The notes beneath the pieces are model-generated. The model had not been told where the DNA came from. It saw only the letters and a list, made by a program, of their open reading frames with translations, and ran no database searches. From Bacillus sp. FJAT-49736 (GTDB lineage: Bacteria > Bacillota > Bacilli > Bacillales > Bacillaceae_C), in NCBI RefSeq assembly GCF_018343615.1, contig NZ_JAGYPI010000001.1, positions 186,001 through 250,000 on the forward strand: DNA of 64,000 nt, given 5' to 3'. Every line of letters begins with the position of its first letter. Position 1 is the stretch's first letter. Below are positions 44,535-53,755 of this stretch, piece by piece. Made by a program: the position numbers and the translations under genes.

Positions 44535-45401
44535 ATGATTTATAAACTGCTTGCGCTGAATATTGATAATACATTGTTGAACGGCAATGGACGTTTAAAT
44601 AAAGCAACAAAGGAAGCGATTGAATACGCGGTTGACAAAGGCATTTATGTGTCCATTGTGACATCTAAGAACTTTTCAACAGCAAGTAGGCTTGGAAGTA
44701 CCTTAAAAGTAAATGCACCATTAATCACCCATCAGGGAGCATTTATTGCTAATGAAAAGCAAAACCCAATATTAGTTAGGAAAATTAGCGAGAACACTAC
44801 GATTGACCTTGTGCGTTTTTTGGAAGCATTTCATTGTCAAATCCGTGTAGTACATGAAGATTTTACCCTAGGTAACAAAATGAAAATGCCAAGCAACTTA
44901 ATGGGCAAAATTGTTTTTCAATCATCCACCCGCTACTCATATTCGGAACAGTATGTTGATTCCTTGTTGGAAAAATTAAAGGAAAATCCTATTGCCACAC
45001 CCAAAATAGAGGTTGTCTTTAATGACATGGAAGATTTAAGTGATGCAAGCAAGGCAATAAGAGAAATGTTCCATGAAATCGATTGTATTCAAAATGATGG
45101 CACGAAAATGGAAATAGTTCCGACAGGTGTTTCGAAACTAAAGGGTCTATTATATGTATGCGACCTATTAAATATCCATAGGGAAGAAGCAGTTGTCATC
45201 GGTTCCGGCTTCGATGATAAACCGCTGATTGAGTGGGCAGGACTTGGTGTAGTGATGGGGAATGCAGCGGCAGAGTTGAAAAAATCAGCGGACTGGGTTA
45301 CACGCTCCAATAATCAAAATGGTGTAGCCTATCTGGTAAAGGAGCATTTCCGCAAGCAGCCGCCAATCGAGTTTTTGAAAAAAATGAATGTGATAAAGTA
45401 A
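44535..45401 (+). CDS. yhaX: HAD-IIB (Cof-type) family protein YhaX, catalytic Asp replaced
   Basis: 288 residues from ATG 44535, with AGAGGGGG upstream; the frame to 44487 lacks an SD. It has a Cof-type HAD layout with a C2b cap. Motif I, normally D-x-D-G-T, reads LALNIDNTLL, so the nucleophile Asp is Asn. Motif IV, normally GDGxND, reads GSGFDDKPLIEWAG, losing another metal ligand. K of motif III is present in GVSKLKGLL. As recalled, B. subtilis YhaX, of the same length, also has Asn in motif I. It is likely a non-hydrolytic binding protein. Confidence 0.82.
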   Translation: MIYKLLALNIDNTLLNGNGRLNKATKEAIEYAVDKGIYVSIVTSKNFSTASRLGSTLKVNAPLITHQGAFIANEKQNPILVRKISENTTIDLVRFLEAFHCQIRVVHEDFTLGNKMKMPSNLMGKIVFQSSTRYSYSEQYVDSLLEKLKENPIATPKIEVVFNDMEDLSDASKAIREMFHEIDCIQNDGTKMEIVPTGVSKLKGLLYVCDLLNIHREEAVVIGSGFDDKPLIEWAGLGVVMGNAAAELKKSADWVTRSNNQNGVAYLVKEHFRKQPPIEFLKKMNVIK

Positions 45402-45410
45402 TGATTTAAA

Positions 45411-45443
45411 AAGGCAGGTTCTAAAGTGAACTTGTCTTTTTTT
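45411..45443 (+). terminator. Terminator after yhaX
   Basis: AAGGCAGGTTC / GAACTTGTCTT with two G-U pairs (45411-45438), then TTTTT. Confidence 0.75.
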
Positions 45444-45622
45444 GAGGTGGGAACTAAGTAAAGGATATTTTGAATTTGTACAGTGAAATGTCCTATAGCA
45501 GTGTTCTATGAGAAAAAAATCAGGGTGAAGTTTTATATTATGTCCAATAACTCCTTTTTAAAATATACCTTCTTTTTAATATGACCAAATTACTGACAGA
45601 CTTTTGTGAAAATAACATTTTA

Positions 45623-45640
45623 CGAATGAATGTTCATTCA
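45623..45640. promoter_or_regulatory. FadR (YsiA)-type operator upstream of yhaR
   Basis: CGAATGAATGTTCATTCA matches the B. subtilis FadR dyad TGAATGANTANTCATTCA at nearly all specified positions. It lies 28 bases before the yhaR start, consistent with repression of a fatty-acid degradation gene relieved by long-chain acyl-CoA. Confidence 0.72.
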
Positions 45641-45668
45641 GTTATCCTATAGATAGGAGGAGATGAAA

Positions 45669-46451
45669 ATGAATTCAGTATATAAAACAGTACTAGTGGA
45701 ATTAAATGGTGAAGTGGCAAAAGTAACGCTAAATCGTCCAGAATCGCTGAACGCACTAAATACAGTGTTAATAAATGAGTTAAATGAAGTACTTCAAGAA
45801 TTATCTTCCAATGAACATACTAAAATAGTTGTTTTATCAGGGGAAGGGCGTGCCTTTTCTTCCGGCGGAGATATAAAGGAAATGCTGCAACTTAGTGGTA
45901 AGGAACAATTCTTTACCATTATGGAGCAAATTAATAGCCTTGTCACAACCCTTTATACGATGCCGAAGCTTACAATTGCAGCAGTAAATGGCGCCGCAGC
46001 CGGCCTGGGACTTAGCTTAGCTCTTGGAGCGGACTATGTTGTTTGCCATGAAAATAGCAAGCTGGCAATGAACTTTATTGGAATTGGTCTTGTACCAGAT
46101 GGCGGTGGACATTTCCATTTAGAAAGAAGAATTGGAGAGAAAAATGCTAAGCAGCTAATATGGGAAGGAAAAGTATTAAGTGGACCTGAGGTAAAACAAA
46201 TAGGTCTAGTAGATGCAGTGGTAACAGACGTGGAAGAAGCAGTGAAACAGCAAATCACCTATTGGAAGGCGAAGCCAATGCTTTCCATGATCGAAACGAA
46301 AAAGATTTTTACAGCAATAAATAAAACTAAGTTAAAAACCATCCTAGAGCTAGAAACAAGCGCCCAGTGGAATATGAGGCAAACGTATGATCATCAAGAG
46401 GGAATTAAGGCATTTGTGGAAAAAAGGATACCAAACTTTCAAGGGAAATAA
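45669..46451 (+). CDS. yhaR: Enoyl-CoA hydratase/isomerase family protein YhaR
   Basis: 260 residues from ATG 45669, 8 bases after AGGAGG; ATG 45663 is too close to that SD. Crotonase fold: VTLNRPESLNALN, oxyanion-hole segments GRAFSSGGDIKEML and NGAAAGLGLSLALGADYVV. The second catalytic carboxylate of hydratases (Glu in E-x-x-x-G-L-V-P-D-G-G) is not evident in AMNFIGIGLVPDGGG, where it reads as Asn/Phe/Ile. It may therefore be an isomerase-like or altered member. Fatty-acid catabolism is supported by the FadR box. Confidence 0.88.
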   Translation: MNSVYKTVLVELNGEVAKVTLNRPESLNALNTVLINELNEVLQELSSNEHTKIVVLSGEGRAFSSGGDIKEMLQLSGKEQFFTIMEQINSLVTTLYTMPKLTIAAVNGAAAGLGLSLALGADYVVCHENSKLAMNFIGIGLVPDGGGHFHLERRIGEKNAKQLIWEGKVLSGPEVKQIGLVDAVVTDVEEAVKQQITYWKAKPMLSMIETKKIFTAINKTKLKTILELETSAQWNMRQTYDHQEGIKAFVEKRIPNFQGK

Positions 46452-46452
46452 A

Positions 46453-46475
46453 AAATCGGCCGCTTTGGCCGATTT
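46453..46475. terminator. Bidirectional hairpin between yhaR and yhzD
   Basis: Perfect stem AAATCGGCC / GGCCGATTT with A-rich and T-rich sides; it overlaps the end of the convergent yhzD by two bases. Confidence 0.75.
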
Positions 46476-46659
46476 AACGATGAAATAATAATAGCTTTCC
46501 TGCCGGTGAGGTGCAGCGATGTGTTTTGTCGATTGCGCCTTTTTCCTTTAACATTACTTCACCTTTGCTTTTCGCTTCCGTGTCATTTGCCGCTTCAAAT
46601 GATTCATCTAAAATTTTCTCCCCATTTGGTTCAAATGCTGTCAATTTGTAGATAGGCAT
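46474..46659 (-). CDS. yhzD: YhzD family small protein
   Basis: 61 residues, soluble alpha/beta. YKLTAFEPNGEKILDESFEA then ANDTEAKSKGEVMLKEKGA and the C-terminal THRCTSPAGKLLLFHR match the Bacillus YhzD family as recalled. SD AAAGGGG. It is convergent with yhaR. Function unknown. Confidence 0.82.
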   Translation of the reverse strand: MPIYKLTAFEPNGEKILDESFEAANDTEAKSKGEVMLKEKGAIDKTHRCTSPAGKLLLFHR

Positions 46660-46840
46660 ATCTATTTCCCCTTTACTTAAAACTATACAATTAGTTTAAC
46701 ATATTTTTGAATATTCCCAGAATAAAAAAGTATAGGAAAACACAAGATTGTTGTATTTTCTATTAGAATCACTTTTTATATAAATGAAATTTGTTTATAA
46801 TAAAAATTGAGAACATATATTCGAGGGAGTGCGCCTTAAC

Positions 46841-48070
46841 TTGGAAAATATCACATTTATTCATTGTGCAGATTTGCATCTGGATAGCCCCTTTGTCGGA
46901 TTGCAATATATGCCGAAGGAAATTTTTAATAGAATACAGGAAAGCACCTTCACTGCCTTTACGAAAGTAGTAGATGCTGCAATTTCTCAGAATGTTGATT
47001 TTGTCATCATTAGCGGTGATTTATATGACGGGGAAGACCGCAGCATCAAGGCTCAGGCCAGATTGCGAAAACAATTGGAGCGCCTGGCCAATGAGAAGAT
47101 AGAAGTATACATCGTCCATGGAAACCATGATCATCTTGGTGGAGTATGGACAACGATTGAAATGCCAGACAATGCACATATATTTAGCGCTAATGTTGAG
47201 ATGATGGAGTACATCTCAAAGACAGGTGTTAAAGTTCACTTATATGGATTTAGCTACCCCGAAAAGCATGTAAGGGAAAGAAGAATAGATTTATATAACA
47301 AAATACCTGGTGCAGACCTTGACATTGGTATTCTTCATGGCCATTGTGAGGGAGGAAGCTCCATCCATCAAACATATGCTCTTTTTTCCATCCGAGATTT
47401 ATTGGAGAAGGATATGGACTATTGGGCGCTTGGCCATATACATAAGCGACAAATTTTACATCAAGATCCTTACATTGTGTATCCAGGAAACATTCAAGGC
47501 CGAAGCTTAAAGGAACAATCTATGAAAGGCTGTTATGCAGTTACCCTTTCGAAAAATGAAGCTTCTCTAAATTTTATAGAAACTTCGGATATTATTTGGG
47601 AATCTATAACTATCTCAGCACGGGGAATTACCTATTTTCACGATTTATTTACCAAGTGCAAGGAAGCAATCGAAGCAATTCGCAAACAAAATCAGGCAAC
47701 TCTTCTTCAAGTGGACATTCAAGATACAGAACATTTAGAGGCCACAGCACATGGGAAAATTACAAATGGAGAATTATTAGAAATACTGCAGGATGGAGAA
47801 ACGGAAGAGGATCAATTTGTTTGGACCTATCGGCTTAAACTAAATGAATATAATGCTGGTATACTAAATGACCATCAAATGTTTAAAAAAGAATTAGGAA
47901 TAACCATAAAAGAATTGGAACAAAGTGAAGTTTTCGAAGAAGCGTTAGGAGAGCTTTTTTCTCATATTAAGAGTAACAGGTACTTAGAGAAGATTTCTTC
48001 TGAGGAGAAGAAAGAAATCGTAGATGAGGCAGAACAATGGTTAACACAGTTGCTTCAAGAAAAATTCTAG
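46841..48070 (+). CDS. yhaO: SbcD-like metallophosphoesterase YhaO
   Basis: 409 residues from TTG 46841; the frame opens at GTG 46829, but that overlaps the GAGGGAG SD. Calcineurin-type phosphoesterase motifs: FIHCADLHLDSP (D-x-H), ISGDLYDGEDR (G-D), VYIVHGNHDHLGG (G-N-H-D/E), LHGHCEGGSS and ALGHIHKRQIL (G-H-x-H). A C-terminal extension of about 150 residues probably binds the ATPase partner. It pairs with YhaN as an Mre11/Rad50-like DNA end-processing complex. The next gene follows within 16 bases. Confidence 0.9.
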   Translation: MENITFIHCADLHLDSPFVGLQYMPKEIFNRIQESTFTAFTKVVDAAISQNVDFVIISGDLYDGEDRSIKAQARLRKQLERLANEKIEVYIVHGNHDHLGGVWTTIEMPDNAHIFSANVEMMEYISKTGVKVHLYGFSYPEKHVRERRIDLYNKIPGADLDIGILHGHCEGGSSIHQTYALFSIRDLLEKDMDYWALGHIHKRQILHQDPYIVYPGNIQGRSLKEQSMKGCYAVTLSKNEASLNFIETSDIIWESITISARGITYFHDLFTKCKEAIEAIRKQNQATLLQVDIQDTEHLEATAHGKITNGELLEILQDGETEEDQFVWTYRLKLNEYNAGILNDHQMFKKELGITIKELEQSEVFEEALGELFSHIKSNRYLEKISSEEKKEIVDEAEQWLTQLLQEKF

Positions 48071-48085
48071 TAGGAGGTGATGAAT

Positions 48086-51067
48086 GTGAGAATCAAAGAA
48101 CTATTTATTTATGGATATGGAAAGCTTTCAGATATGCATATACCGTCCTTCTCTGCTTTACAAGTCGTATTTGGGGAAAATGAAGCAGGTAAATCTACAT
48201 TGATGTCTTTTATCCATAGTATTCTATTTGGGTTCCCAACTAAGCAGCAATCAGAACTCCGATATGAGCCGAAAAATAGTGGAAAATATGGTGGAAAACT
48301 GGTCCTTGAAACAAAAGAATACGGCGAGGTCACCATTGAGCGGATAAGAGGAAAAGCATCAGGGGATGTAACGGTTACTCTGAGGGATGGAACGATTGGA
48401 AATGAGGAACTTTTAGCAAAAATCCTAAATGGTATGGACAGAAGGATGTTTCAAGCCATTTTTTCCTTCAATATTCATGGAATCCAAGATGTTGGCAGAA
48501 TGAAGGGGGAGGAAATAAGTAAATATCTGTTGGCAGCAGGGACGGTTGGGACGGATACATTCTTACATGCAGAGGAACAACTGCAAAAGGTGCTGGACGC
48601 ACTTTTTAAACCGAATGGACGTAAGCCTGAATTAAATCAACTGCTTGACCAGTTAAAAGAAAAGGAATCAGAGCTGAAAACAGGAAAGAGACAGAATGAA
48701 TCGTATACTCATAAAAAACAGCAAGCTCTTAATTTGCAAGTGGAAATGGAGCAATTGCAGGAACACATACATACATATCAGCAAAACATTCAAAACTTGA
48801 ACCAGCTTCTTCAAGATTGGCCACTCTTTCAAGAAAGACAAAAAATCCATCATCGTCTGTTAGAACTTGGTGAAACCGCCTTTCCGATTGATGGAATCAG
48901 CAGATTGGAGCATTTGGAGGACCAGCTGCGTTCTGCCAATAGCAATTTGACAACTGTTCAGGAACGGAGAAAACTTCTAGAAACACAATTAGAAGCGGCA
49001 ATGCCAGACTCGAGAATAATAGAAAATGAATCGTACATCCAGCTGATTTTAGAGCAATGGCCGCAGGCACAGGATTGGCAGGAGCAAATACAAGCATTAT
49101 TGTTTGATATAGAAAGAATAGAGGAACAGATAAAAAGATTGGGTAAAGATATTCATTTCGTGGAAAGTGAGCTGCATCTCGTTTCTACCATTGATTTAGG
49201 CATTGCGATGAAGGAACGTGTAAAAAAGGCAACGACGGAATATTTCTCTCTAACCACACGTCATAAAGAATTAATGAAGCAAGCTGAGTTAGAGGAAAAA
49301 GGCCTTCAGGAGATTGAGTGGAAGGTTGAAAGGATAGAAGAAAGACTGATACCGGAGGACGAATTCCGCAGGCTTTCGGAAAACCAAAAGAAGCATACTC
49401 GCATTCAGCAAATACAAATGGAATACCAGCATGTGAAAGAACAAGTTCAAATGTTAAGAATGACGAAGGGAAGTCAACAATCTATCACAAGCGGTTTTCG
49501 ACTTCTTGCTTTCTTGGGGCTTTTAGGGTGCTTAATGGTCTATAGCTTCCTTTCTAAGCAAGGGTTTCTCTCCGTAATTTCTGCGGTAGGAATCGTAGTA
49601 CTACTAGTTTCTAATTGGCTGGAAAGAGGAAAAAGAAAAGAATCTACAAAAGAGCTTTCAAGTTTATTAGAGAGAGAACAAGATCTCGCAGGCAAATTGA
49701 AGGAGCTGGATACAAATCCTGATCAGTCTGATAAATACACTGAACAATTAGATTTAAGGCAAGAATGGAAGGAACTCCTCCTCCAACTCGAAATACAGCA
49801 AAGCCGGTTCAAAAATGTTCAAGACACATTGGATAATTGGAAATTAGAATGGCGTGAAAACGCTGAGCATTTAACTAATATTAAAAACGAGTTGAGACTA
49901 GGCAACCATTTTTCAGCAGAACAACTACAAGATGCTTATGAAATTTTGAATGAGCTATTTCATTCTATTCAAAAGAAAGAACAAAAGATGGTAAAGTTGA
50001 ATGCTTTAAAGGGTAAATACAGTGAATGGGCTGATAATGTAGACAAAATTGCCAATGTCGAATCCAATCATTCTTTGCCAATACAGGAAGCAATTATCCA
50101 TATGAAAAACGAATGGAGAAAAGCAACGGAAAAACGTGATCAATATAAAGAATTATCCATCAAGCTTGAAGAATTGAATCGGGAGGAACAGAAATGGACA
50201 AACTCCAAGACTTCCTTAATGAACGCGATGGACGACTTATTAAAGAATGCTGATGCAAAGGATCCAGAGGAGTTTCGAAAGAAGGGGCTGGAAGATAAAG
50301 AATTCCAGGGGCTGCAAATAAAACTTGAAATGATTGATCAGAAATTGAATGTTCATTCTATTGAAAAGCTCGAACGAATCCAGTCACTTGATGAACTGGA
50401 AAGTGAAAGAGAAAAGTGGACAGAACTAGTTCAATCCAATTCGAAGAGACTTGAGATTGTTCATAAAGAATTAGCGCAAGTAAACTATGAAATTTCTGTT
50501 TTAGAAGAAGGTGGCACCTTTACGGAGAAGCTCCATGCATTTTATCAGGAAAAGGATATTTTTAATCAGAAAGCCAGAAAGTGGGCAAAAGCGGCAGTTG
50601 CAAAGCATATGCTTAAGCTTACAATGGATCGTTTAAAGAATGATCGATTTCCGAAAGTAATTGAAAAGGCGGAAGAATTTGTAAGAGTACTCACAAATAG
50701 TGAGTATACTCACTTGCACTTGCAGGAAGATGGAAAATTTGTTGCAGAAAGAAAAGACAGAACCATCTTTGTTCCTGAAGAGTTAAGCCAGGCAACTAGA
50801 GAGCAGCTATATGTAGCATTAAGGTTCGCGCTAGTCCATGTATTAAAAGAGGAATACCCTTATCCGTTAATTATAGATGATAGCTTTGTTAATTTTGATA
50901 GAAAGAGAACAAAAATGGTGCTTGAATTATTAAAAGAAATAAGCAATACAAATCAAGTGCTGTTTTTTAGCTGTCACGAGCATCTTTTAGAAGAGTTTTC
51001 GGAAGGAAATATTCTACACTTAACAGAAATACAATCAAAAGTAGAAAAATTGAAAGGAATTGGATAA
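48086..51067 (+). CDS. yhaN: SbcE/YhaN AAA ATPase, SMC/Rad50-like
   Basis: 993 residues from GTG 48086, 8 bases after AGGAGG; GTG 48077 and ATG 48080 are too close. Walker A is VFGENEAGKSTLMSFIHSI near residue 33, Walker B LIIDDSFVNFDRKRTKMVLE near 935, with long coiled coils between (about 180-460 and 530-880). A hydrophobic hairpin (LLAFLGLLGCLMVYSFL, then GFLSVISAVGIVVLLVSNW) sits at about 472-512, where Rad50 has its hook, and suggests membrane anchoring. In B. subtilis YhaN (SbcE) forms DNA-associated foci. It partners YhaO. Confidence 0.92.
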   Translation: MRIKELFIYGYGKLSDMHIPSFSALQVVFGENEAGKSTLMSFIHSILFGFPTKQQSELRYEPKNSGKYGGKLVLETKEYGEVTIERIRGKASGDVTVTLRDGTIGNEELLAKILNGMDRRMFQAIFSFNIHGIQDVGRMKGEEISKYLLAAGTVGTDTFLHAEEQLQKVLDALFKPNGRKPELNQLLDQLKEKESELKTGKRQNESYTHKKQQALNLQVEMEQLQEHIHTYQQNIQNLNQLLQDWPLFQERQKIHHRLLELGETAFPIDGISRLEHLEDQLRSANSNLTTVQERRKLLETQLEAAMPDSRIIENESYIQLILEQWPQAQDWQEQIQALLFDIERIEEQIKRLGKDIHFVESELHLVSTIDLGIAMKERVKKATTEYFSLTTRHKELMKQAELEEKGLQEIEWKVERIEERLIPEDEFRRLSENQKKHTRIQQIQMEYQHVKEQVQMLRMTKGSQQSITSGFRLLAFLGLLGCLMVYSFLSKQGFLSVISAVGIVVLLVSNWLERGKRKESTKELSSLLEREQDLAGKLKELDTNPDQSDKYTEQLDLRQEWKELLLQLEIQQSRFKNVQDTLDNWKLEWRENAEHLTNIKNELRLGNHFSAEQLQDAYEILNELFHSIQKKEQKMVKLNALKGKYSEWADNVDKIANVESNHSLPIQEAIIHMKNEWRKATEKRDQYKELSIKLEELNREEQKWTNSKTSLMNAMDDLLKNADAKDPEEFRKKGLEDKEFQGLQIKLEMIDQKLNVHSIEKLERIQSLDELESEREKWTELVQSNSKRLEIVHKELAQVNYEISVLEEGGTFTEKLHAFYQEKDIFNQKARKWAKAAVAKHMLKLTMDRLKNDRFPKVIEKAEEFVRVLTNSEYTHLHLQEDGKFVAERKDRTIFVPEELSQATREQLYVALRFALVHVLKEEYPYPLIIDDSFVNFDRKRTKMVLELLKEISNTNQVLFFSCHEHLLEEFSEGNILHLTEIQSKVEKLKGIG

Positions 51068-51144
51068 TTTTTTTAAAGAAGCAATTGTTAAAATTATGTT
51101 ATACTCAGGTTAAATGGTAACAAGAGGAAATGGGGGTAAAATAG

Positions 51145-52089
51145 ATGTCCAAAGGACTTATGCAATTTGAAGTTGGAGAACAAATAGAATTGTTTCTACT
51201 CGTAAAATCCTGCACAAAAGGAATAGCGAGTAATGGCAAACCATTTTTATCCTTAGTCTTACAGGACCGCACAGGTGATATCGAGGCAAAACTTTGGGAT
51301 GCATCAGAGCAAGATGAAGAAACATATAAAGCGGAAACCGTCGTGAAGGTCAGTGGAGATATCCAAAATTATCGCGGTCGCTTGCAGTTAAGATTACGGC
51401 AAATCCGGCCTTCCCAACCTCTTGACAATGTGCAAGTATCTGATTTTGTCGAATCAGCTCCGTTAAGTCAGGATGAGATGATGAGTCAGATCACTCAATA
51501 TATTTTTGAAATGAAGAACCCGAATTTGCAGCGTATTACTAGACATTTGTTAAAAAAATATAATAAAGGATTCTTAGTTTATCCTGCTGCAACCAAAAAT
51601 CATCATGAATTTGTTTCGGGTCTTGCATACCATGTAGTATCCATGCTCAATTTGGCAAAAGCAATAGCAAATCTATATCCTTCTTTAGATAAGGATTTAT
51701 TATATTCCGGTATCATCCTCCATGATTTAGGAAAAGTAATGGAGCTGTCTGGTCCTATTTCCACTACTTATACAGTTGAAGGGAATTTACTTGGCCACAT
51801 TACTATTATGGTGAATGAAATTGGCAAAGCGGCAGATGAACTGGGCATTCATGGGGAGGAAGTAATGGTGCTTCAGCATTTGGTTTTAAGTCACCATGGC
51901 AAGCTGGAATGGGGCAGCGCCAAGACTCCAATGATTAAGGAAGCAGAAATATTACATTATATTGATAACGTTGATGCTAAGATGAACATGTTGGATCGTG
52001 CATTAAGACATGTGAAGCCAGGGGAATTTTCGGAAAGAATCTTTGCTTTGGAAAATCGTTCATTCTATAAGCCTACTTTTCATAATTAA
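51145..52089 (+). CDS. yhaM: 3'-5' exoribonuclease YhaM
   Basis: 314 residues. An N-terminal OB-fold RNA-binding domain (about 10-90: [20 protein letters not shown]) is followed by an HD hydrolase domain (about 155-290) with [24 protein letters not shown] and [11 protein letters not shown] metal-ligand motifs. YhaM trims RNA and short DNA 3' ends in Firmicutes. The SD is weak (GGGGG). It follows yhaN by 78 bases, the same order as in B. subtilis. A terminator follows. Confidence 0.95.
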   Translation: MSKGLMQFEVGEQIELFLLVKSCTKGIASNGKPFLSLVLQDRTGDIEAKLWDASEQDEETYKAETVVKVSGDIQNYRGRLQLRLRQIRPSQPLDNVQVSDFVESAPLSQDEMMSQITQYIFEMKNPNLQRITRHLLKKYNKGFLVYPAATKNHHEFVSGLAYHVVSMLNLAKAIANLYPSLDKDLLYSGIILHDLGKVMELSGPISTTYTVEGNLLGHITIMVNEIGKAADELGIHGEEVMVLQHLVLSHHGKLEWGSAKTPMIKEAEILHYIDNVDAKMNMLDRALRHVKPGEFSERIFALENRSFYKPTFHN

Positions 52090-52111
52090 AGTTTGTTATA
52101 TGAACTCTTCA

Positions 52112-52158
52112 AAAAACGAGTCTGAAGCTGAATTTACAGCGGTGGACTCGTTTTTCTT
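52112..52158 (+). terminator. Terminator after yhaM
   Basis: AAAAACGAGTC / GACTCGTTTTT (52112-52122 with 52145-52155), then CTTTC. Between here and 52286 nothing else is evident. Confidence 0.75.
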
Positions 52159-52430
52159 TCTACTTACTAAAATAAATAAGGAACTAAATATTTCTTTTCT
52201 CCTTATGGGAAGTTATTAAGATCTGTAAATTTCGAAATTACTAAATGATTAAGCGATTTGGAACGAATCAAACTTTTAGTTGTTCCAACTAAGCGGACAG
52301 GAAATCTGTATTTTACATAAATGCCTCTAATTAAAGAATTTAGCGGACATAGTGAAACTAGAATAAAAAGTGGACACCCCTTTAACGAAAGTCATATTTG
52401 GATATGATGATAATAATTAGGAGGGTTTCC

Positions 52431-52754
52431 ATGGGTGAACAACGTCAAAGATATAGTGATGAATTTAAACGTGAAACAGTCAAGTTTGCACAAGAGCAAC
52501 AGAAAAAGAAGACAATGTCAGATATTGCTGATGAATTGAAGATTCCACTAAGCTGTCTTCATGACTGGATGACAAAATATAGAGTATTTGAAAATGAACC
52601 TATTGCAATTGAAGAACGTCTAAACAAGTTAGAACAACAGCTCCGAGATAAAGAACGTGAATTAAAAGAAAAAGATAGGAAATTAGCTAATACCGAAGAA
52701 GAACTAGCTATTTTAAAAAAGGCGGTGCACATCTTCAGCAGTCCAAAACCATAA
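52431..52754 (+). CDS. IS3-family transposase OrfA (element A)
   Basis: 107 residues from ATG 52431, with AGGAGG 8 bases upstream. An N-terminal HTH_Tnp_1 domain (RYSDEFKRETVKFAQEQQKK, then MSDIADELKIPLSCLHDWMT) recognises the IS ends. It is followed by a leucine-zipper-like coiled coil (about 60-95). The frame overlaps orfB; the slippery heptamer A_AAA_AAG is at 52715-52721. Confidence 0.9.
   Translation: MGEQRQRYSDEFKRETVKFAQEQQKKKTMSDIADELKIPLSCLHDWMTKYRVFENEPIAIEERLNKLEQQLRDKERELKEKDRKLANTEEELAILKKAVHIFSSPKP
52715..52721 (+). promoter_or_regulatory. Programmed -1 frameshift site of element A
   Basis: A_AAA_AAG sits in the orfA frame (TTA AAA AAG). A -1 slip enters the orfB frame at GGC 52721-52723, giving an uninterrupted OrfAB of about 398 residues. 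This heptamer is the usual IS3-family signal. Confidence 0.8.
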
Positions 52755-52792
52755 GGTTTGAATTCATTGAAAACCATCGTTCGGAGTTTTCG

Positions 52793-53626
52793 GTGACGAA
52801 GATGTGTAAAGTTTTAGAGGTGTCTCCGAGCGGTTATTTCAAGTGGAGGAATCATGAGCCGAGCCAACAAGAAATGCGAAGGAATAAAGTTAAAGATCGT
52901 ATTGTTTTTCATTATCATGATTCAGATAAAATATATGGCAGCCCTAAAATCACAAAGCTCCTACAGGATGAGGATTACACTATCAATGAGCGTACTGTTA
53001 GCAAGTACATGCAAGAATTAGGGCTACGATCATGTGTCTCTAAGATATTCAAGGTAACTACGACTAATTCGAATCATGATTATCCTATCGCCTCAAATAA
53101 ATTGAATCAGAACTTTACTGCTTCCGCCCCAAACAAGGTGTGGGTTGCCGATATTACCTATATTCCCTGTCGGGAAGGTCGCTTATATTTAGCTAGTATT
53201 CTTGATTTGTTTACACGTGAAATTGTTGGTTGGCGTCTTTACGGACACATGGAGACCCAGTTAGTAATGGACGCATTGAAGGACGCTTATGAATCAAAAA
53301 AACCAGCCGAAGGCTTGCTTCATCATTCGGATCGTGGAACTCAGTATGCATCCAAAGACTATCGTGATCAACTTCTGGAGTACCGAATGGAAGCTAGTAT
53401 GAGTCGAACAGGAAATTGTTATGACAATGCCTGTGCAGAAGCATTTTTTAGTCTTCTAAAAAAAGAATTAATTCAAAGTCGAAAGTTCCAAACAAAGGAA
53501 CAAGCATACACTGAAATTTACCGTTATATTGAGTTTTTTTACAACCGTAAAAGAATACATGGATCTATAGGATATTTATCTCCTGTTGGATATGCGCAAA
53601 AATATTATAAGGAGATTTCTGCCTAA
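52793..53626 (+). CDS. IS3-family transposase OrfB, DDE integrase domain (element A)
   Basis: 277 residues if started at GTG 52793, but the frame is open back to the slippery site at 52721, so it is probably made mainly as OrfAB. An HTH_21 segment precedes the rve core. DDE residues: Asp in VWVADITYIPCREGR, Asp in LLHHSDRGTQYAS, and Glu in CYDNACAEAFFSLLKKE (35 residues later). The frame is intact, so transposition competence is plausible. Confidence 0.93.
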   Translation: MTKMCKVLEVSPSGYFKWRNHEPSQQEMRRNKVKDRIVFHYHDSDKIYGSPKITKLLQDEDYTINERTVSKYMQELGLRSCVSKIFKVTTTNSNHDYPIASNKLNQNFTASAPNKVWVADITYIPCREGRLYLASILDLFTREIVGWRLYGHMETQLVMDALKDAYESKKPAEGLLHHSDRGTQYASKDYRDQLLEYRMEASMSRTGNCYDNACAEAFFSLLKKELIQSRKFQTKEQAYTEIYRYIEFFYNRKRIHGSIGYLSPVGYAQKYYKEISA

Positions 53627-53646
53627 TTAGTGATAGGCAGTTTGGT

Positions 53647-53755
53647 GGCTTGTCTTAACTTAGCGACTAGCCAGATGATACCGTGGAAGGGTCAAGCGGT
53701 TTGGGCTTGACGCTTCCACGGTATCATCTATAATTTGAAAAAGTTAAGACAAGCC
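53647..53755. repeat. Nested long palindrome inside IS element A
   Basis: The outer stem GGCTTGTCTTAACTT (53647-53661) pairs with AAGTTAAGACAAGCC (53741-53755). Inside it, AGATGATACCGTGGAAG (53673-53689) pairs with CTTCCACGGTATCATCT (53713-53729), extended by GTCAAGC / GCTTGAC after one mismatch. It lies between the orfB stop and the right end. It lacks a T-run and is GC-richer than its surroundings. Confidence 0.85.

Noticed and set aside
46034-46258. Minus-strand ORF inside yhaR
   Set aside because: It lies fully within a strong crotonase frame and has no SD.
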